Shown here piece after piece: positions 34,344-42,925 of a DNA stretch of 64,000 bases. Location of the stretch: positions 1,851,501-1,915,500 of the forward strand of contig NZ_LT840185.1 in the NCBI RefSeq assembly GCF_900177405.1. Reading direction: 5' to 3'. Origin of the DNA: Allosphingosinicella indica (GTDB lineage Bacteria; Pseudomonadota; Alphaproteobacteria; Sphingomonadales; Sphingomonadaceae). Numbering within the stretch: the stretch's first letter is position 1; the number at the start of each line of letters is the position of its first letter. A model generated the notes under the pieces. That model ran no database searches. It was not told the DNA's origin and saw only the letters and a program-made list of their open reading frames with translations. The translations under genes were made by a program, and so were the position numbers.

Positions 34344-34853
34344 TTAACCCAAGTGGCCTGCACGGGAATGACCGTTCAGCACCTTCGCCACCCCCGAAAT
34401 CGCCCGCCGGTAGCGCATGCCGAGCCCGCGCGTGGAGATGCCGTCGCCGAGCTTCGGCTTGAGCGCGGACCAGCGGATGCGCCGCCGCCCCGCCGCGAGC
34501 TCCGCCAGCGCCAGCGTCACCAGCCGCCGGTCGCGCTCGTCGACGTGGCGGCCGAGCCATTCGCCCACGGCCTCCATCTCTGCCACCTGGTCGCGGGTGA
34601 GCGGGAGCGGGCGGGGCCGCGCGTCGGGATCGGCGTGGTTCACCTCACCGTCGCCGTCGCCGAAGAAGCCGTGCCGCATGATCTCCGGCCACATCGCTTT
34701 GACATGGTGCCAGCCACGCTCCCGATCCGGCGCGCGCCGCCACAGACGCATCGCCTCCACCATCCGCTCCTCGACCAGATCGAACGTCCAGAAGCTTCCG
34801 CCGCTGGAAGCTTCACCAGCAATCCTTCCGGCATTCGTGTCAGCGTAATTCAT
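34344..34853 (-). CDS. Phage protein of DUF6362 type
   Basis: This 169-aa protein (MNYADTNAGRIAGEASSGGS) has WHHVKAMWPEIMRHG and a C-terminal helix-turn-helix-like segment (GISTRGLGMRYRRAISGVAK). It lies before HNH/terminase genes, where small regulators of packaging or late genes occur. The ATG at 34853 has AGGTG upstream; a TTG at 34874 is possible. A regulatory role is speculation. Confidence 0.55.
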   Translation of the reverse strand: MNYADTNAGRIAGEASSGGSFWTFDLVEERMVEAMRLWRRAPDRERGWHHVKAMWPEIMRHGFFGDGDGEVNHADPDARPRPLPLTRDQVAEMEAVGEWLGRHVDERDRRLVTLALAELAAGRRRIRWSALKPKLGDGISTRGLGMRYRRAISGVAKVLNGHSRAGHLG

Positions 34854-34890
34854 TGAGGCACCTATCTTTTTCAATAAACTCGGAAGTCAT

Positions 34891-35041
34891 GGAAGGGTTG
34901 GAAGGGTTCGTGTCTAAAATCTTTCGTGCGCGCCCGCCTGCCTGCGCACATACCGGGCAACATCGCCGAACCCTTCCAACCCTTCCGAACCCGCAGAAAT
35001 CCGCGCTTTGTCCCTTCCGGCAAACCTTCCGCCACCCTTCC
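34891..35041. repeat. Iteron-like AACCCTTCC array with a 20-bp inverted repeat; candidate origin
   Basis: Two GGAAGGGTT units in tandem (34891-34908) and two AACCCTTCC units (34969-34986) form a perfect 20-bp inverted repeat (arms 34891-34910 and 34967-34986). Three more CCTTCC-type copies follow up to 35041. The array occupies the 198-bp gap just after the primase-helicase gene. It may be the phage replication origin or a regulatory site. This is inferred from repeats and position. Confidence 0.5.
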
Positions 35042-35051
35042 GAACGGAAGC

Positions 35052-38000
35052 TTAGATATCGCGCCACCCGTCGCGGGGGAGCGGGGGTTGCTCGGGCGGG
35101 CCTGTCTCGTTCGGCGGCTCGCGATCCATGTCGTCGGGCAGCACGACGACCTTGCCCTCATGGTCGATGAAGTCCGTCGCTTGGCGGATCAGCTTGAGGC
35201 CAAGCCACTGCATCCCGTCGCTGGCCTTCTTGGTGTAGCCCTTCTCCTCCATCGCCTTGCTGAAGCCCTTGTTGCTCCACTCGCGTTCGCCCGCCGCCTT
35301 GCACCACGCCACGAACACCTCGTGGAGATGCGAGGACTGGACGCGGCTGTCGGCATCCGGCGCGGTGCAGAGGCGCAGGAAGCGGGAGAGCGGGTCGCTC
35401 GCATCGCGATAGGCCTGCGTCGCCCTGGTCACGTCGGCCGGTTCGACCAGTCCGTGGGCGAGATAGTCCATCAGCCCGTCGACGAGCCGCTTGAGCACGC
35501 CCGCCAGCTCGGCCGCCTTGATCTTGTTGAGGAGCTGCGGGTCCTTCTTCGGCGTCCCGTCCTCGTTGAACTCCAGATCGATATTCTTCGCCCAGCCGAT
35601 CAGCTTGAGGCGGGACCAGATGCCGTCGTCGGTATCGGGGATTTCCGGCTTGGAATTGCCCGACATGATGAGCTTGAACTGCGGCAGCAGGTCGAAGAAG
35701 CCGCGGTGCAGCGCGCGCACCGCCATCGGCTCGCCGCCCGTCGCCGCCTTGATCAGCGCGGCGTTGAGCTTGGCGCCGCGTTCGGGCTCCGATGCGCGCA
35801 GCATGCGCACGCCGCCGAGCCGCGCCAGATCGGGCGATGCCGCCTCGCCACGCTTCTTGATGCCCTGGTCGAGGAACGTCTCGATGCCGATCGTGCCGGA
35901 ATAGTCGCCGAGCGCCGAGCACCAGCTATCGATCGTCGTCGACTTGCCGTTGCGGCCGCGCCCATAGTTGAACCACAGCTTGTGCTCGCCGGTGATGCCG
36001 GTGCTCGACAGGCCGCCGACCTGGTGGAGATAGCGCCGCATCGCCGCGTCCGGCTGCGCCCATTCCAGCATCGCGTCATAGAGCGGCGCCTGCGCCTCGG
36101 GATCATAGGCAACCGGCGCAAGGCGGGTGATCAGATCCTCGCGGCTATGCGCGCCCAGCTCCATCACCGCCTCGATCGCCCCGTCGCCGCGCGTCTCGCG
36201 CCGGCAGCGCAGCGTTCCGTTCATCACGTTCAGCGCGAGCGGATCGACATCGAATTGCTCGATCGGCACCGTCAGCCATTGCCGCGCCAGATTGGCGATT
36301 GCGTTCGGCTTGCCCGCCGTCTCCGAAGATCGGCCGAAGGCGCGGACGATCGTCGAATAGAGCTGGAAATCGCGTCCCTTCGGCACCCATCGGTCGAGGC
36401 CGTGGGGCGTCGGCTCGTCGAGGTCCAGCTCGCGATCGGCATCCTCGTCGGCCGCCTTGCGCTTCTTCTTCACAGGCCGTGCGAAGCTAACCCCGGTGTC
36501 GGCGATGAATCGCGCTTCGTCCTGTATCGCCCGCACCGTCGCGAACACCGCCGCGATCACTTCGGAGGGCGGAACGTCCTTCTCCTGGTCGAGCACCTTC
36601 CACCGCCGCTCGTCCCAGCCCAGCCAGCCCTTCGCGGTCGTGAAGCGGTAAGTGTCGCCATGCTGGTCGCGGAAGCGCTCGGCGATGCCGAAGTCGGTGA
36701 GCGGATATCCGGCGCGCTTCTCGATCGCGCGCAAGGCCTCGACGTCGAAACCGCGGTTGAACCCGTCGTCGATCGCGCGGTCGATATCGCTGTGGAGCAG
36801 CCCGGCGACGTCCTCGCAATGCGGCCAGATCGCCTCCTTTGCCTCATATTCGTCGAGCAGCCCGGCCGCGACGCGCCGGCCGATCCCCCACGCGATGGCG
36901 GTGAGCGCTTTCTTTGTGCCGTCGGCATGCTCCAGCCGCCGTTCGAGCCAATGCTCGGCGATGCGGGCATAGCGCGCTTTCTCGGCCACGCTGAGCGCCG
37001 CGCCGCCCGTGCCCTCACCCCCCGGTGATTGGCCTTCCAGCCTTCCGTTTTGGAAGGATTGGGGATCATCGCCGCCGCGCGCGGGCGGAGCGGGCGCGGA
37101 AGGGCGGAAGGAGCGATTGGCATCGCGCAGGCGCGCCCCGGCCGAGGGCCGCGCGGATCGGCCGCCGCCGCGGCGGGCGGCTCGCTCGCGGGCGACGGCG
37201 CGGATGTCGGTCAGGTCGCGCGGGTTGGCGAGGCCGAAGCTCCACCCGCTGTCGATCGTCGCGGCGAGCTGGGCGGCATCGTCGCGGCCGGGATTGTCGC
37301 GCGCGGCCGCCTCGATGCACTGGCGCGCGAGCGTCGAGTCGAGCGCCCCGGCCGCGACGAGCGAGGCGACCTTGACGGCGCTGGCGTTGAGCTGCGCGTT
37401 GCGCTGCCCGCTGGGCGCGCGCCGGATCTCGGCGCACTCGCCGTCGAGCGCCGTCAGCGCATATTTGCGGACGTCGTCTTCCGGTTCGGAAGGATCACCC
37501 GATCGTCTGGCCGAGGCGCGCGGGGGAGGGGATGCGGACGCGGCCTGGTCGGCCGCGGCGTCGTTCTGGGGTGCGCCCTTCCGTTCGCGCAGCACCTTGA
37601 CCAGCGCGGCCGGGGCATCGGCGATTTCGGCATTCCAGTCGCCGCGCAGCCAGCGGTAGCGGCGCCCGTCGGCCATCACGCTCGGCGGCGCGATGACATA
37701 TCCGCCGACGCCGCGCACGTCGACGTGCTCGGGCAGGTTGCCGCGATTGTTGATCGGATCGCCGCCGGAAGGCTGGCGGAGGTAGAGGTGGACGCCGCCG
37801 CTGGGCGTCATCGCCGCCAGCGTCACCGGCAGCGCGCAGCCGATCTGCGCCTCGGTGTCGGCCTTGAGCTGCTCCAGCGTCCATTCGCGCGTCGTCACCT
37901 CGCCGGTCGTTTGATCGACGATCTCTTCGGTGCGAGGATCGAAATCGAGCGCCAGGCACCCGTTGCGCCCCATCGCCACGCCGATCATCGCGTCGGGCCA

Positions 38001-38231
38001 GCGCTTCCACCAGGCGGTGATCTGGTCCTCGTCCGTCGTCGCCTTGGTGACGCCGCCGCTCTTGGGGATCGGCTTGCCGCTGACCGGGTCCTTGTCGCGC
38101 GGAAGCAGCGGCCGCTTGGTCTCCGGGCTGCACGGGAACACCGGCCAGCCGCGCCGCGCATAGCCAAGCGCCGCGACCAGCATCGGCGACGGCAAGCCGA
38201 CGCCGCCCGATGATCCACCCCCGGCAGGCAC
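35052..38231 (-). CDS. Bifunctional prim-pol and P4/D5-type primase-helicase
   Basis: This 1059-aa protein has an N-terminal prim-pol domain (ALGYARRGWPVFPCSPETKR, CLALDFDPRTEEI and GGVHLYLRQ carry its catalytic Asp/His residues). A Ser/Gly/Arg-rich linker follows, then a D5/P4-type ATPase with GRGRNGKSTTIDSW (Walker A, about residue 760). The C-terminal part includes DTDDGIWSRLKLIGW and a winged-helix-like end. It would prime and unwind at the phage origin. GTG 38231 overlaps the preceding gene's stop (TAGTG). It is the only replication protein in the element. Confidence 0.85.
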   Translation of the reverse strand: MPAGGGSSGGVGLPSPMLVAALGYARRGWPVFPCSPETKRPLLPRDKDPVSGKPIPKSGGVTKATTDEDQITAWWKRWPDAMIGVAMGRNGCLALDFDPRTEEIVDQTTGEVTTREWTLEQLKADTEAQIGCALPVTLAAMTPSGGVHLYLRQPSGGDPINNRGNLPEHVDVRGVGGYVIAPPSVMADGRRYRWLRGDWNAEIADAPAALVKVLRERKGAPQNDAAADQAASASPPPRASARRSGDPSEPEDDVRKYALTALDGECAEIRRAPSGQRNAQLNASAVKVASLVAAGALDSTLARQCIEAAARDNPGRDDAAQLAATIDSGWSFGLANPRDLTDIRAVARERAARRGGGRSARPSAGARLRDANRSFRPSAPAPPARGGDDPQSFQNGRLEGQSPGGEGTGGAALSVAEKARYARIAEHWLERRLEHADGTKKALTAIAWGIGRRVAAGLLDEYEAKEAIWPHCEDVAGLLHSDIDRAIDDGFNRGFDVEALRAIEKRAGYPLTDFGIAERFRDQHGDTYRFTTAKGWLGWDERRWKVLDQEKDVPPSEVIAAVFATVRAIQDEARFIADTGVSFARPVKKKRKAADEDADRELDLDEPTPHGLDRWVPKGRDFQLYSTIVRAFGRSSETAGKPNAIANLARQWLTVPIEQFDVDPLALNVMNGTLRCRRETRGDGAIEAVMELGAHSREDLITRLAPVAYDPEAQAPLYDAMLEWAQPDAAMRRYLHQVGGLSSTGITGEHKLWFNYGRGRNGKSTTIDSWCSALGDYSGTIGIETFLDQGIKKRGEAASPDLARLGGVRMLRASEPERGAKLNAALIKAATGGEPMAVRALHRGFFDLLPQFKLIMSGNSKPEIPDTDDGIWSRLKLIGWAKNIDLEFNEDGTPKKDPQLLNKIKAAELAGVLKRLVDGLMDYLAHGLVEPADVTRATQAYRDASDPLSRFLRLCTAPDADSRVQSSHLHEVFVAWCKAAGEREWSNKGFSKAMEEKGYTKKASDGMQWLGLKLIRQATDFIDHEGKVVVLPDDMDREPPNETGPPEQPPLPRDGWRDI

Positions 38232-38536
38232 TATTTTGCTCCCCGCTCATCCTGAGGAGACGCGCCAGCGTCGTCTCGAAGGAGCAGCGCGAGCAGCGGC
38301 GGCGTCGGTTCGGGGGTCGGGATGCGCTCCCAGACGATCACCTTCTGGTAGCCCAGCCCCGCCGCCACGCGCGCCGATATCCGGCGCTTACCGTTGACGA
38401 TCTGGCACAGAACGGACGGGCTGGTGCCCAGCTCGTGGGCGACGCGCTTCATGCGCCCGCGCGTGCTGAGCCGCCGCCGTATCTTGGCGCGGAGGACGCC
38501 TTCGTTCTTCGCCGCACCGGGGATGGGCTTGATCAT
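38231..38536 (-). CDS. Cro/XRE-like helix-turn-helix protein
   Basis: In this 101-aa basic protein RMKRVAHELGTSPSVLCQIV followed by NGKRRISARVAAGLGY is a clear HTH. It ends in TAGTG shared with the primase start. It may regulate early or replication genes. Confidence 0.65.
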   Translation of the reverse strand: MIKPIPGAAKNEGVLRAKIRRRLSTRGRMKRVAHELGTSPSVLCQIVNGKRRISARVAAGLGYQKVIVWERIPTPEPTPPLLALLLRDDAGASPQDERGAK

Positions 38537-38775
38537 GCCGCCGCAGCCTCGTCGGGCGCCGCGGCGGGCAATGTCAGCAACAGCCGCGCGTGGATCGCGT
38601 CGGCCAGTTCATAGACCTCGTCGCGGTAGAAGGCAGGGGCCTCGTCCATCGTGAAGCGCCGCGCCGGCCGGACGCCGCGCTCCATCACGCCCGTCGGCTC
38701 GTAGAGCACGAACGGCCGCGCGTCGTAGACGCCGAGCGCAATCGTATCGCGGATCGAGGCGGGCGCGTCGCTCAT
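38533..38775 (-). CDS. Small hypothetical phage protein
   Basis: An 80-aa protein (MSDAPASIRDTIALGVYDAR) coupled by ATGA overlaps to both neighbours. Acidic N-terminus, Ala-rich C-terminus. No domain recognised. It sits in the early leftward cluster. Confidence 0.5.
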   Translation of the reverse strand: MSDAPASIRDTIALGVYDARPFVLYEPTGVMERGVRPARRFTMDEAPAFYRDEVYELADAIHARLLLTLPAAAPDEAAAA

Positions 38776-39299
38776 ACGGCGGAGGGCACCAGGGCTTGAG
38801 ACGATAGGGCGGCACGAAGCGACTTCATCAAAGCGTTGCGAGCGACACCGTAGATGTCGTGCGCCGTCGCCCATGCTGAAACGATGTAGTCGAGCTGATC
38901 TGCCAGCCTCTCCACTTCCGGGTCAGGATTGCGGTTGAGTGCGAGGATATTGGGCGTTTCATAAACGATCGGGCAGTGATCGAGCTGAAACCGGCGCAAG
39001 ATGCCCCAATGGAGAGCAAGCTCGCTGTCCATCGTCGAGAAACGACCATATGCGAAGCCACGCATAAAGGCGTCCGCCTCAGCGTCCGGCTCCGGCGAGA
39101 CGAGGATCAACTCCTCATACTTTTCCACCGTTGACGCGCTATCGCTGGACGGGGCTGCTTCGATCCGGCGCAGCAACGCATCCACCGTGTCGCAGGACAA
39201 CCAGACCGTTTCGCTGCCGAGCGCGCGGCGGGCGGCGAGGTTGTCGCGCGCGCTCTGAACGTGGTCGATCGGCGCGCTATCCCTGTGTTGTTCGGTCAT
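38772..39299 (-). CDS. Hypothetical early phage protein
   Basis: This 175-aa acidic protein (SARDNLAARRALGSETVWLS, then VEKYEELILVSPEPDAEADA) has helical segments and no recognised fold. ATGA overlaps with neighbours support the start at 39299. Its GC content is slightly lower than that of the flanks. Confidence 0.5.
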   Translation of the reverse strand: MTEQHRDSAPIDHVQSARDNLAARRALGSETVWLSCDTVDALLRRIEAAPSSDSASTVEKYEELILVSPEPDAEADAFMRGFAYGRFSTMDSELALHWGILRRFQLDHCPIVYETPNILALNRNPDPEVERLADQLDYIVSAWATAHDIYGVARNALMKSLRAALSSQALVPSAV

Positions 39300-39562
39300 T
39301 TCAGTATCCTCGCGATGTGTCCCGAGTAGACCGCGACCGCCTTCCAATATGCAGCCATCGGTGCCTTGTGCTTCCGCCAGCACTGTTCCGCCCTGGTCAG
39401 CGCGTCGGCGCGAATATCGATGACGACGCCGCGCAGTTCGGCACGCGCCAGCGGGCTAAGCATCGCAAGCCGCCGCCCGCTCGGCAGCGCCAGAACGGGA
39501 TTGCGGACTTCGGCCCGATTGGACCGCTCCGCCACTTGCTCGGGTGTGTGGGAGCTAGTCAT
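39296..39562 (-). CDS. Hypothetical early phage protein
   Basis: This 88-aa basic protein has a segment of alternating hydrophobics (LALPSGRRLAMLSPLARAEL) and a Trp-containing C-terminus (CWRKHKAPMAAYWKAVAVY). It overlaps the downstream gene by 4 bp and the upstream gene by 8 bp. The function is unknown. Confidence 0.5.
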   Translation of the reverse strand: MTSSHTPEQVAERSNRAEVRNPVLALPSGRRLAMLSPLARAELRGVVIDIRADALTRAEQCWRKHKAPMAAYWKAVAVYSGHIARILK

Positions 39563-39818
39563 GGCGGGACTGCCAGAAGCGGAGCGCGGTCAGGATCGTT
39601 TCGAGGTTATCCGCCAACTCGCTGGCGAGGCGCGGGCAAATCCTTTGCACGTCGCGGTGGTAGTAGCCCGCTAGTGCGCTGAAGCGGATATGCGCTTCGT
39701 TATACCGGATGACGGCCTTCGTGCCGAACACAGGAATATGATCATTGTCGCCGGGCAGAGGCTCGCCATCGCGCAGCAACTCTAAGCGACCGATTAGCGT
39801 CGCAACGTCGGCCATCAT
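39555..39818 (-). CDS. Hypothetical early phage protein
   Basis: An 87-aa protein (MMADVATLIGRLELLRDGEP) resembling small phage proteins of unknown role; the C-terminus has two helices (LASELADNLETILTALRFWQ). It is coupled to its neighbours by overlaps of 4 to 8 bp. Confidence 0.5.
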   Translation of the reverse strand: MMADVATLIGRLELLRDGEPLPGDNDHIPVFGTKAVIRYNEAHIRFSALAGYYHRDVQRICPRLASELADNLETILTALRFWQSRHD

Positions 39819-40054
39819 GCCTCTCCCTGCCGCCGCGCGGCTTCGGCCTGCGGCGAATGCGCGTTGAGCCAGTCCGCGGCGCGGATCGCGAGGCGGCTAA
39901 CGATGTGGAAGGCGCGCTCCTGACGTGCGGCGACGATCGCGGCGCGCTGGTCGGCGGGCAGCAGCCGCCAGCACCGGCCGCACAGATGCTGCCACGCCTC
40001 GACGGCGGTGCCGCACCCGCGCACGGCGCAGAGCTGGTGCCGCCGCCTAGCCAT
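39815..40054 (-). CDS. Small zinc-ribbon phage protein
   Basis: This 79-aa basic protein has Cys spacing C-x5-C...C-x2-C (CAVRGCGTAVEAWQHLCGRC), suggesting one zinc site. The start at 40054 overlaps the upstream TAG. It may bind nucleic acid. Confidence 0.5.
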   Translation of the reverse strand: MARRRHQLCAVRGCGTAVEAWQHLCGRCWRLLPADQRAAIVAARQERAFHIVSRLAIRAADWLNAHSPQAEAARRQGEA

Positions 40055-40301
40055 CGACGTGCAGGCCTTGCGCAATGCCGCGCGCGAACTCGCGCAGCCG
40101 CCGCTTGAGCGTCGATCCTTCCTCGGCGCTCATCCGTTGTTTGCCGATCAGCCCCTCGATCTCGCCGCACTGCCGCTCGATATGCGCCGCCATCGCCGCC
40201 CGCTCGGCCGAGACGGCATCAGCGGCGGCCTCGGCCGCGACCTGGGCGAATGTGCGTCGTCGCGAAGTATTACTTCGCGCCGGGGGAGGCGCGGCCGTCA
40301 T
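40047..40301 (-). CDS. Hypothetical helical phage protein
   Basis: An 84-aa helical protein with an Ala/Glu-rich centre (FAQVAAEAAADAVSAERAAM) and an HIERQCGEIEGL segment. The ATG at 40301 is preferred to a longer frame of low-complexity sequence. The function is unknown. Confidence 0.5.
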   Translation of the reverse strand: MTAAPPPARSNTSRRRTFAQVAAEAAADAVSAERAAMAAHIERQCGEIEGLIGKQRMSAEEGSTLKRRLREFARGIAQGLHVDG

Positions 40302-40573
40302 TCGACGGGCCTCAGGTGCGGGCGGCCTTCCAAAGCGGCTTCGATGGCGTTCGCGATTGCCGGGTGGCGCGCGTCCGATTTGGACCCGACTGCCCCCCCC
40401 TCCGGGACTATAGCCGCCAGATCCTCCATCGGCTCGCGCGACAGCCACTCGTAGACGCGATCGTGCGGCGCCTTCTCGTCCACGAACAGCACGCGCACCG
40501 GCCCATCGCCGAACACGCGATAGGTCGTGTCGCCGTCAGCGAGGAAGTGGATCACCACCACTGGCGCGGTCAT
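40298..40573 (-). CDS. Hypothetical small phage protein, first of the leftward mid-early run
   Basis: A 91-aa protein (MTAPVVVIHFLADGDTTYRV) with a VFGDGPVRVLFVDE core and an acidic C-terminus. It is the most upstream of eight tightly overlapping genes (40573 to 38231) leading into the primase. The 233-bp gap to 40807 separates it from the divergent membrane cassette and presumably holds promoters; no clear sites were found there. Confidence 0.5.
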   Translation of the reverse strand: MTAPVVVIHFLADGDTTYRVFGDGPVRVLFVDEKAPHDRVYEWLSREPMEDLAAIVPEGGAVGSKSDARHPAIANAIEAALEGRPHLRPVE

Positions 40574-40806
40574 GCCCGCGCTCCGCGGACAAAAGGTTCT
40601 AGCGACAGCGGCCACCGGGCCGACGTAGATTCGCTTACCATTTCGGGGCGCTGACGGCGGTAAAGCCGACCTGCATCTCGATCTATTTTGCGGGGGAGGC
40701 GGGTTTTCAGGCCGGTAGCATGACAAACGAATTTTCGGCCCGTTACACCCCGTCCGCCAGCGGACGCCCCGCACAGCGGCGCTCGACGTGCGACGAGGTT
40801 TAGGTG

Positions 40807-41205
40807 ATGCAAATCGAAGTAGAGATCGGGTCGATAATCCTCGCAGCGGTGGCTTTGGCGGGCTGGATAGTCCGCTCTTCGCATGCCCGCCTTGCCAAGC
40901 CGCCAATAGTGACCCATTCTTCGCCGATGATCACCAAGTACGGCCCGCCTATTCACGCCGATGGATCGGTGCGTTTCACGTTTCGCGAAGGTCCGCGAAC
41001 TTTCCGCGTCGCGGTCAGCGAAGAAGGGATCGACGACTACCGCGCGTCGGAGATGACGCGCGAAGAACAAGTCTGCTTCGTCGATCGATACTTTGGCCGC
41101 ATTGCCACTGAAATCGTCAACCGTGCCGATGGTCGCGCCGTCGAAGGCGAAATCGTGGTCGGATCGGATTTCCTTCGCGCCGCGCTCGGGCCACCGAGAG
41201 GCTAG
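40807..41205 (+). CDS. Membrane-anchored DUF1488-like protein (cassette gene 1)
   Basis: This 132-aa protein has one N-terminal membrane helix (GSIILAAVALAGWIV). The soluble part (VRFTFREGPRTFRVAVSEEG, then IDDYRASEMTREEQVCFVDR) resembles DUF1488-type folds. The start is ATG 40807, preceded by an in-frame GTG. It is the first of four back-to-back plus-strand genes interrupting the minus-strand early region. Confidence 0.5.
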   Translation: MQIEVEIGSIILAAVALAGWIVRSSHARLAKPPIVTHSSPMITKYGPPIHADGSVRFTFREGPRTFRVAVSEEGIDDYRASEMTREEQVCFVDRYFGRIATEIVNRADGRAVEGEIVVGSDFLRAALGPPRG

Positions 41206-41790
41206 ATGCCGACCTGGGGGGACAAATGGACTGTCACGCTCGGCCTTCGGACAGGGCTGCTGATCGGCGGCATTATCGGCGGTGCGTTCATCGTTGGCGC
41301 AGGCTTTTCGACCGCTGTCGCTGATGACTGGTTTGCGCTTGCGGGCGCGATGCTCGGCGCTGGCATAACGGTAGTGGGCAGCTTCGCCGTGGCAGATGCC
41401 GTCGTTGATCGAAAGCGACGAGAAACGAAGCAAATCGCCGTCGATGCTGTTGACGAGGCTCTTCGGATCGTTCGAGCACTGTTTGAAGGAAGCAGGATCG
41501 AAGGGGAGGTCATCACCCCGGATGACTTCGATCGCGTCATCCTTTGGGTGATGGAACTCCCCGTGGCAGCCCCGCCCATCGATGCGGCGATGCGCCACGC
41601 CTATTACGAGATCGGACGGATACCCGAGGGTTTGGTCACCAGCGCGCGCACTTTCGTTGCGACGAGGCAGCTTTACCCCGACGATATCGGCAATCGGGAT
41701 GCGATGAGCGGACTGGGCCAGCTTTTGACCATCATCGCTAGAATCCTGTCGCCGACCCGCAACATACCGGCATGGCCAAGGGACGACTGA
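41206..41790 (+). CDS. Two-TM membrane protein (cassette gene 2)
   Basis: In this 194-aa protein two Gly-rich membrane helices (GLLIGGIIGGAFIVGAGF, then FALAGAMLGAGITVVGSF) precede a soluble helical domain (DAVDEALRIVRALFEGSRIE). It starts immediately after the previous stop and is followed immediately by gene 3. The function is unknown; exclusion or signalling at the membrane is possible. Confidence 0.5.
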   Translation: MPTWGDKWTVTLGLRTGLLIGGIIGGAFIVGAGFSTAVADDWFALAGAMLGAGITVVGSFAVADAVVDRKRRETKQIAVDAVDEALRIVRALFEGSRIEGEVITPDDFDRVILWVMELPVAAPPIDAAMRHAYYEIGRIPEGLVTSARTFVATRQLYPDDIGNRDAMSGLGQLLTIIARILSPTRNIPAWPRDD

Positions 41791-42057
41791 ATGCCCGCCT
41801 TGCCCGACACCGAGCCGACCATCGTCGCCGCCGATGACAATGAGGACGTGCTGGTCATCTGGCGCGGCGGCCCGCGTTTGTACGTCGCCGCGTCCGCTAT
41901 CGCCGATCGGATGGGCTTCACCCTGGACGAGCTGCCGCAGCGCATGACGCGGCGCCTCCGCGAAGGCTTCGTGCGCAACCACTTGCCCGCGATCCGCGCC
42001 GCCGCCGAAGCGGCCCGCGCGCGCGATCCGCGCTTCACCACGCTGACGGACTTCTAG
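41791..42057 (+). CDS. Hypothetical soluble protein (cassette gene 3)
   Basis: An 88-aa protein (VLVIWRGGPRLYVAASAIAD) with no membrane segment and a helical C-terminus. It is translationally adjacent to genes 2 and 4. The function is unknown. Confidence 0.45.
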   Translation: MPALPDTEPTIVAADDNEDVLVIWRGGPRLYVAASAIADRMGFTLDELPQRMTRRLREGFVRNHLPAIRAAAEAARARDPRFTTLTDF

Positions 42058-42060
42058 GCG

Positions 42061-42573
42061 ATGGCGGCTGTAGAGCCGACCTTGCTGGGCATCCCGGCGG
42101 GTGATTGGCTCGCCGCCGCTGGCGGAATAATCGGCGTAATACTCACGGTGATCGCAACACTGTGGATCGAACGCCGAAAAGGCGCGCAGATTAAAAAGCC
42201 GTTCAGACGGGCCGTAGTGGAACTGAGCGTTGCCCTGAAGCGCGTAATCGAGCCACGCATTTGGGCCGACTGTGGAAGTGAAGCGGTGAACGAGGTTATC
42301 ATCAACCAGCAGGTCTTGATGCAGATATTGCAGCGTTATGATTTCGCCAGATCTCTCTACAAGACCTACGATCTGGACGTATGGGACGCGGTCCGAGCCT
42401 TGGACATGCAGATCGATGCCAGCAAGCCGCTGCTCGAGAAAGAGCTTCACATCATGTCGACAGTCTCGAACCACCAGAGTGTGTTCGATATCAACCAAGA
42501 GAACGTTTCGTCGGCGGCTTACCTGATGGCATTTGAGTGCGATCGGGTCATGCGCGAGATGAAGCTGATTTAG
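42061..42573 (+). CDS. Membrane protein (cassette gene 4)
   Basis: This 170-aa protein has one N-terminal membrane helix (AAAGGIIGVILTVIATLWIE) followed by a long soluble helical region (QQVLMQILQRYDFARSLY onward). It is AT-richer than the flanks. The stop lies 2 bp from the end of the next minus-strand gene. The cassette organisation suggests a horizontally acquired lysogenic-conversion set. Confidence 0.5.
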   Translation: MAAVEPTLLGIPAGDWLAAAGGIIGVILTVIATLWIERRKGAQIKKPFRRAVVELSVALKRVIEPRIWADCGSEAVNEVIINQQVLMQILQRYDFARSLYKTYDLDVWDAVRALDMQIDASKPLLEKELHIMSTVSNHQSVFDINQENVSSAAYLMAFECDRVMREMKLI

Positions 42574-42574
42574 C

Positions 42575-42925
42575 TCAGCCATGCGCCGCCTCCGCCTCGA
42601 ACCCATAATGCTGCGCGACCGCGATCAGATCGTCATTGCCGAGCGGCCCGCCGATCCCCGGCACGCGCCACTTGGGCAGATCGCCCTGCGCGTCGATCGC
42701 GGTCTGCTGCCCCTTGGCCGCGGCATCCTCGCGCCACGGCTTGAGGCCGATCCGCGTCAGATGCGCCTTCGCCGCCTGCACGCGCGCCTGATAGCGCTCG
42801 ACCCAGCCGGGTGCGGCATCCCTGCATCCCGCCGCCGCCAGAGAGGAAGCGGCGGCGGGATGGTCGCACGGCGGGCGCGGGGTGGGGGGTGCAGCCGCCG
42901 TGCGATGCTGTGGGGTGAAACTCAT
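42575..42925 (-). CDS. Hypothetical early phage protein
   Basis: This 116-aa protein has a Pro/Ala-rich N-terminus and an ordered C-terminal part (RYQARVQAAKAHLTRIGLKP, then GGPLGNDDLIAVAQHYGFE). It is coupled by ATGA to the upstream gene. The function is unknown. Confidence 0.5.
   Translation of the reverse strand: MSFTPQHRTAAAPPTPRPPCDHPAAASSLAAAGCRDAAPGWVERYQARVQAAKAHLTRIGLKPWREDAAAKGQQTAIDAQGDLPKWRVPGIGGPLGNDDLIAVAQHYGFEAEAAHG

Noticed and set aside
34891-35041. A CRISPR array
   Set aside because: The repeats are 9 bp, partly in opposite orientation, with irregular spacing and no cas genes.
40570-42606. Long minus-strand open frame opposite the four-gene membrane cassette
   Set aside because: Its low-complexity composition and lack of motifs mark it as a shadow. 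The plus-strand genes are tightly packed and have membrane helices.
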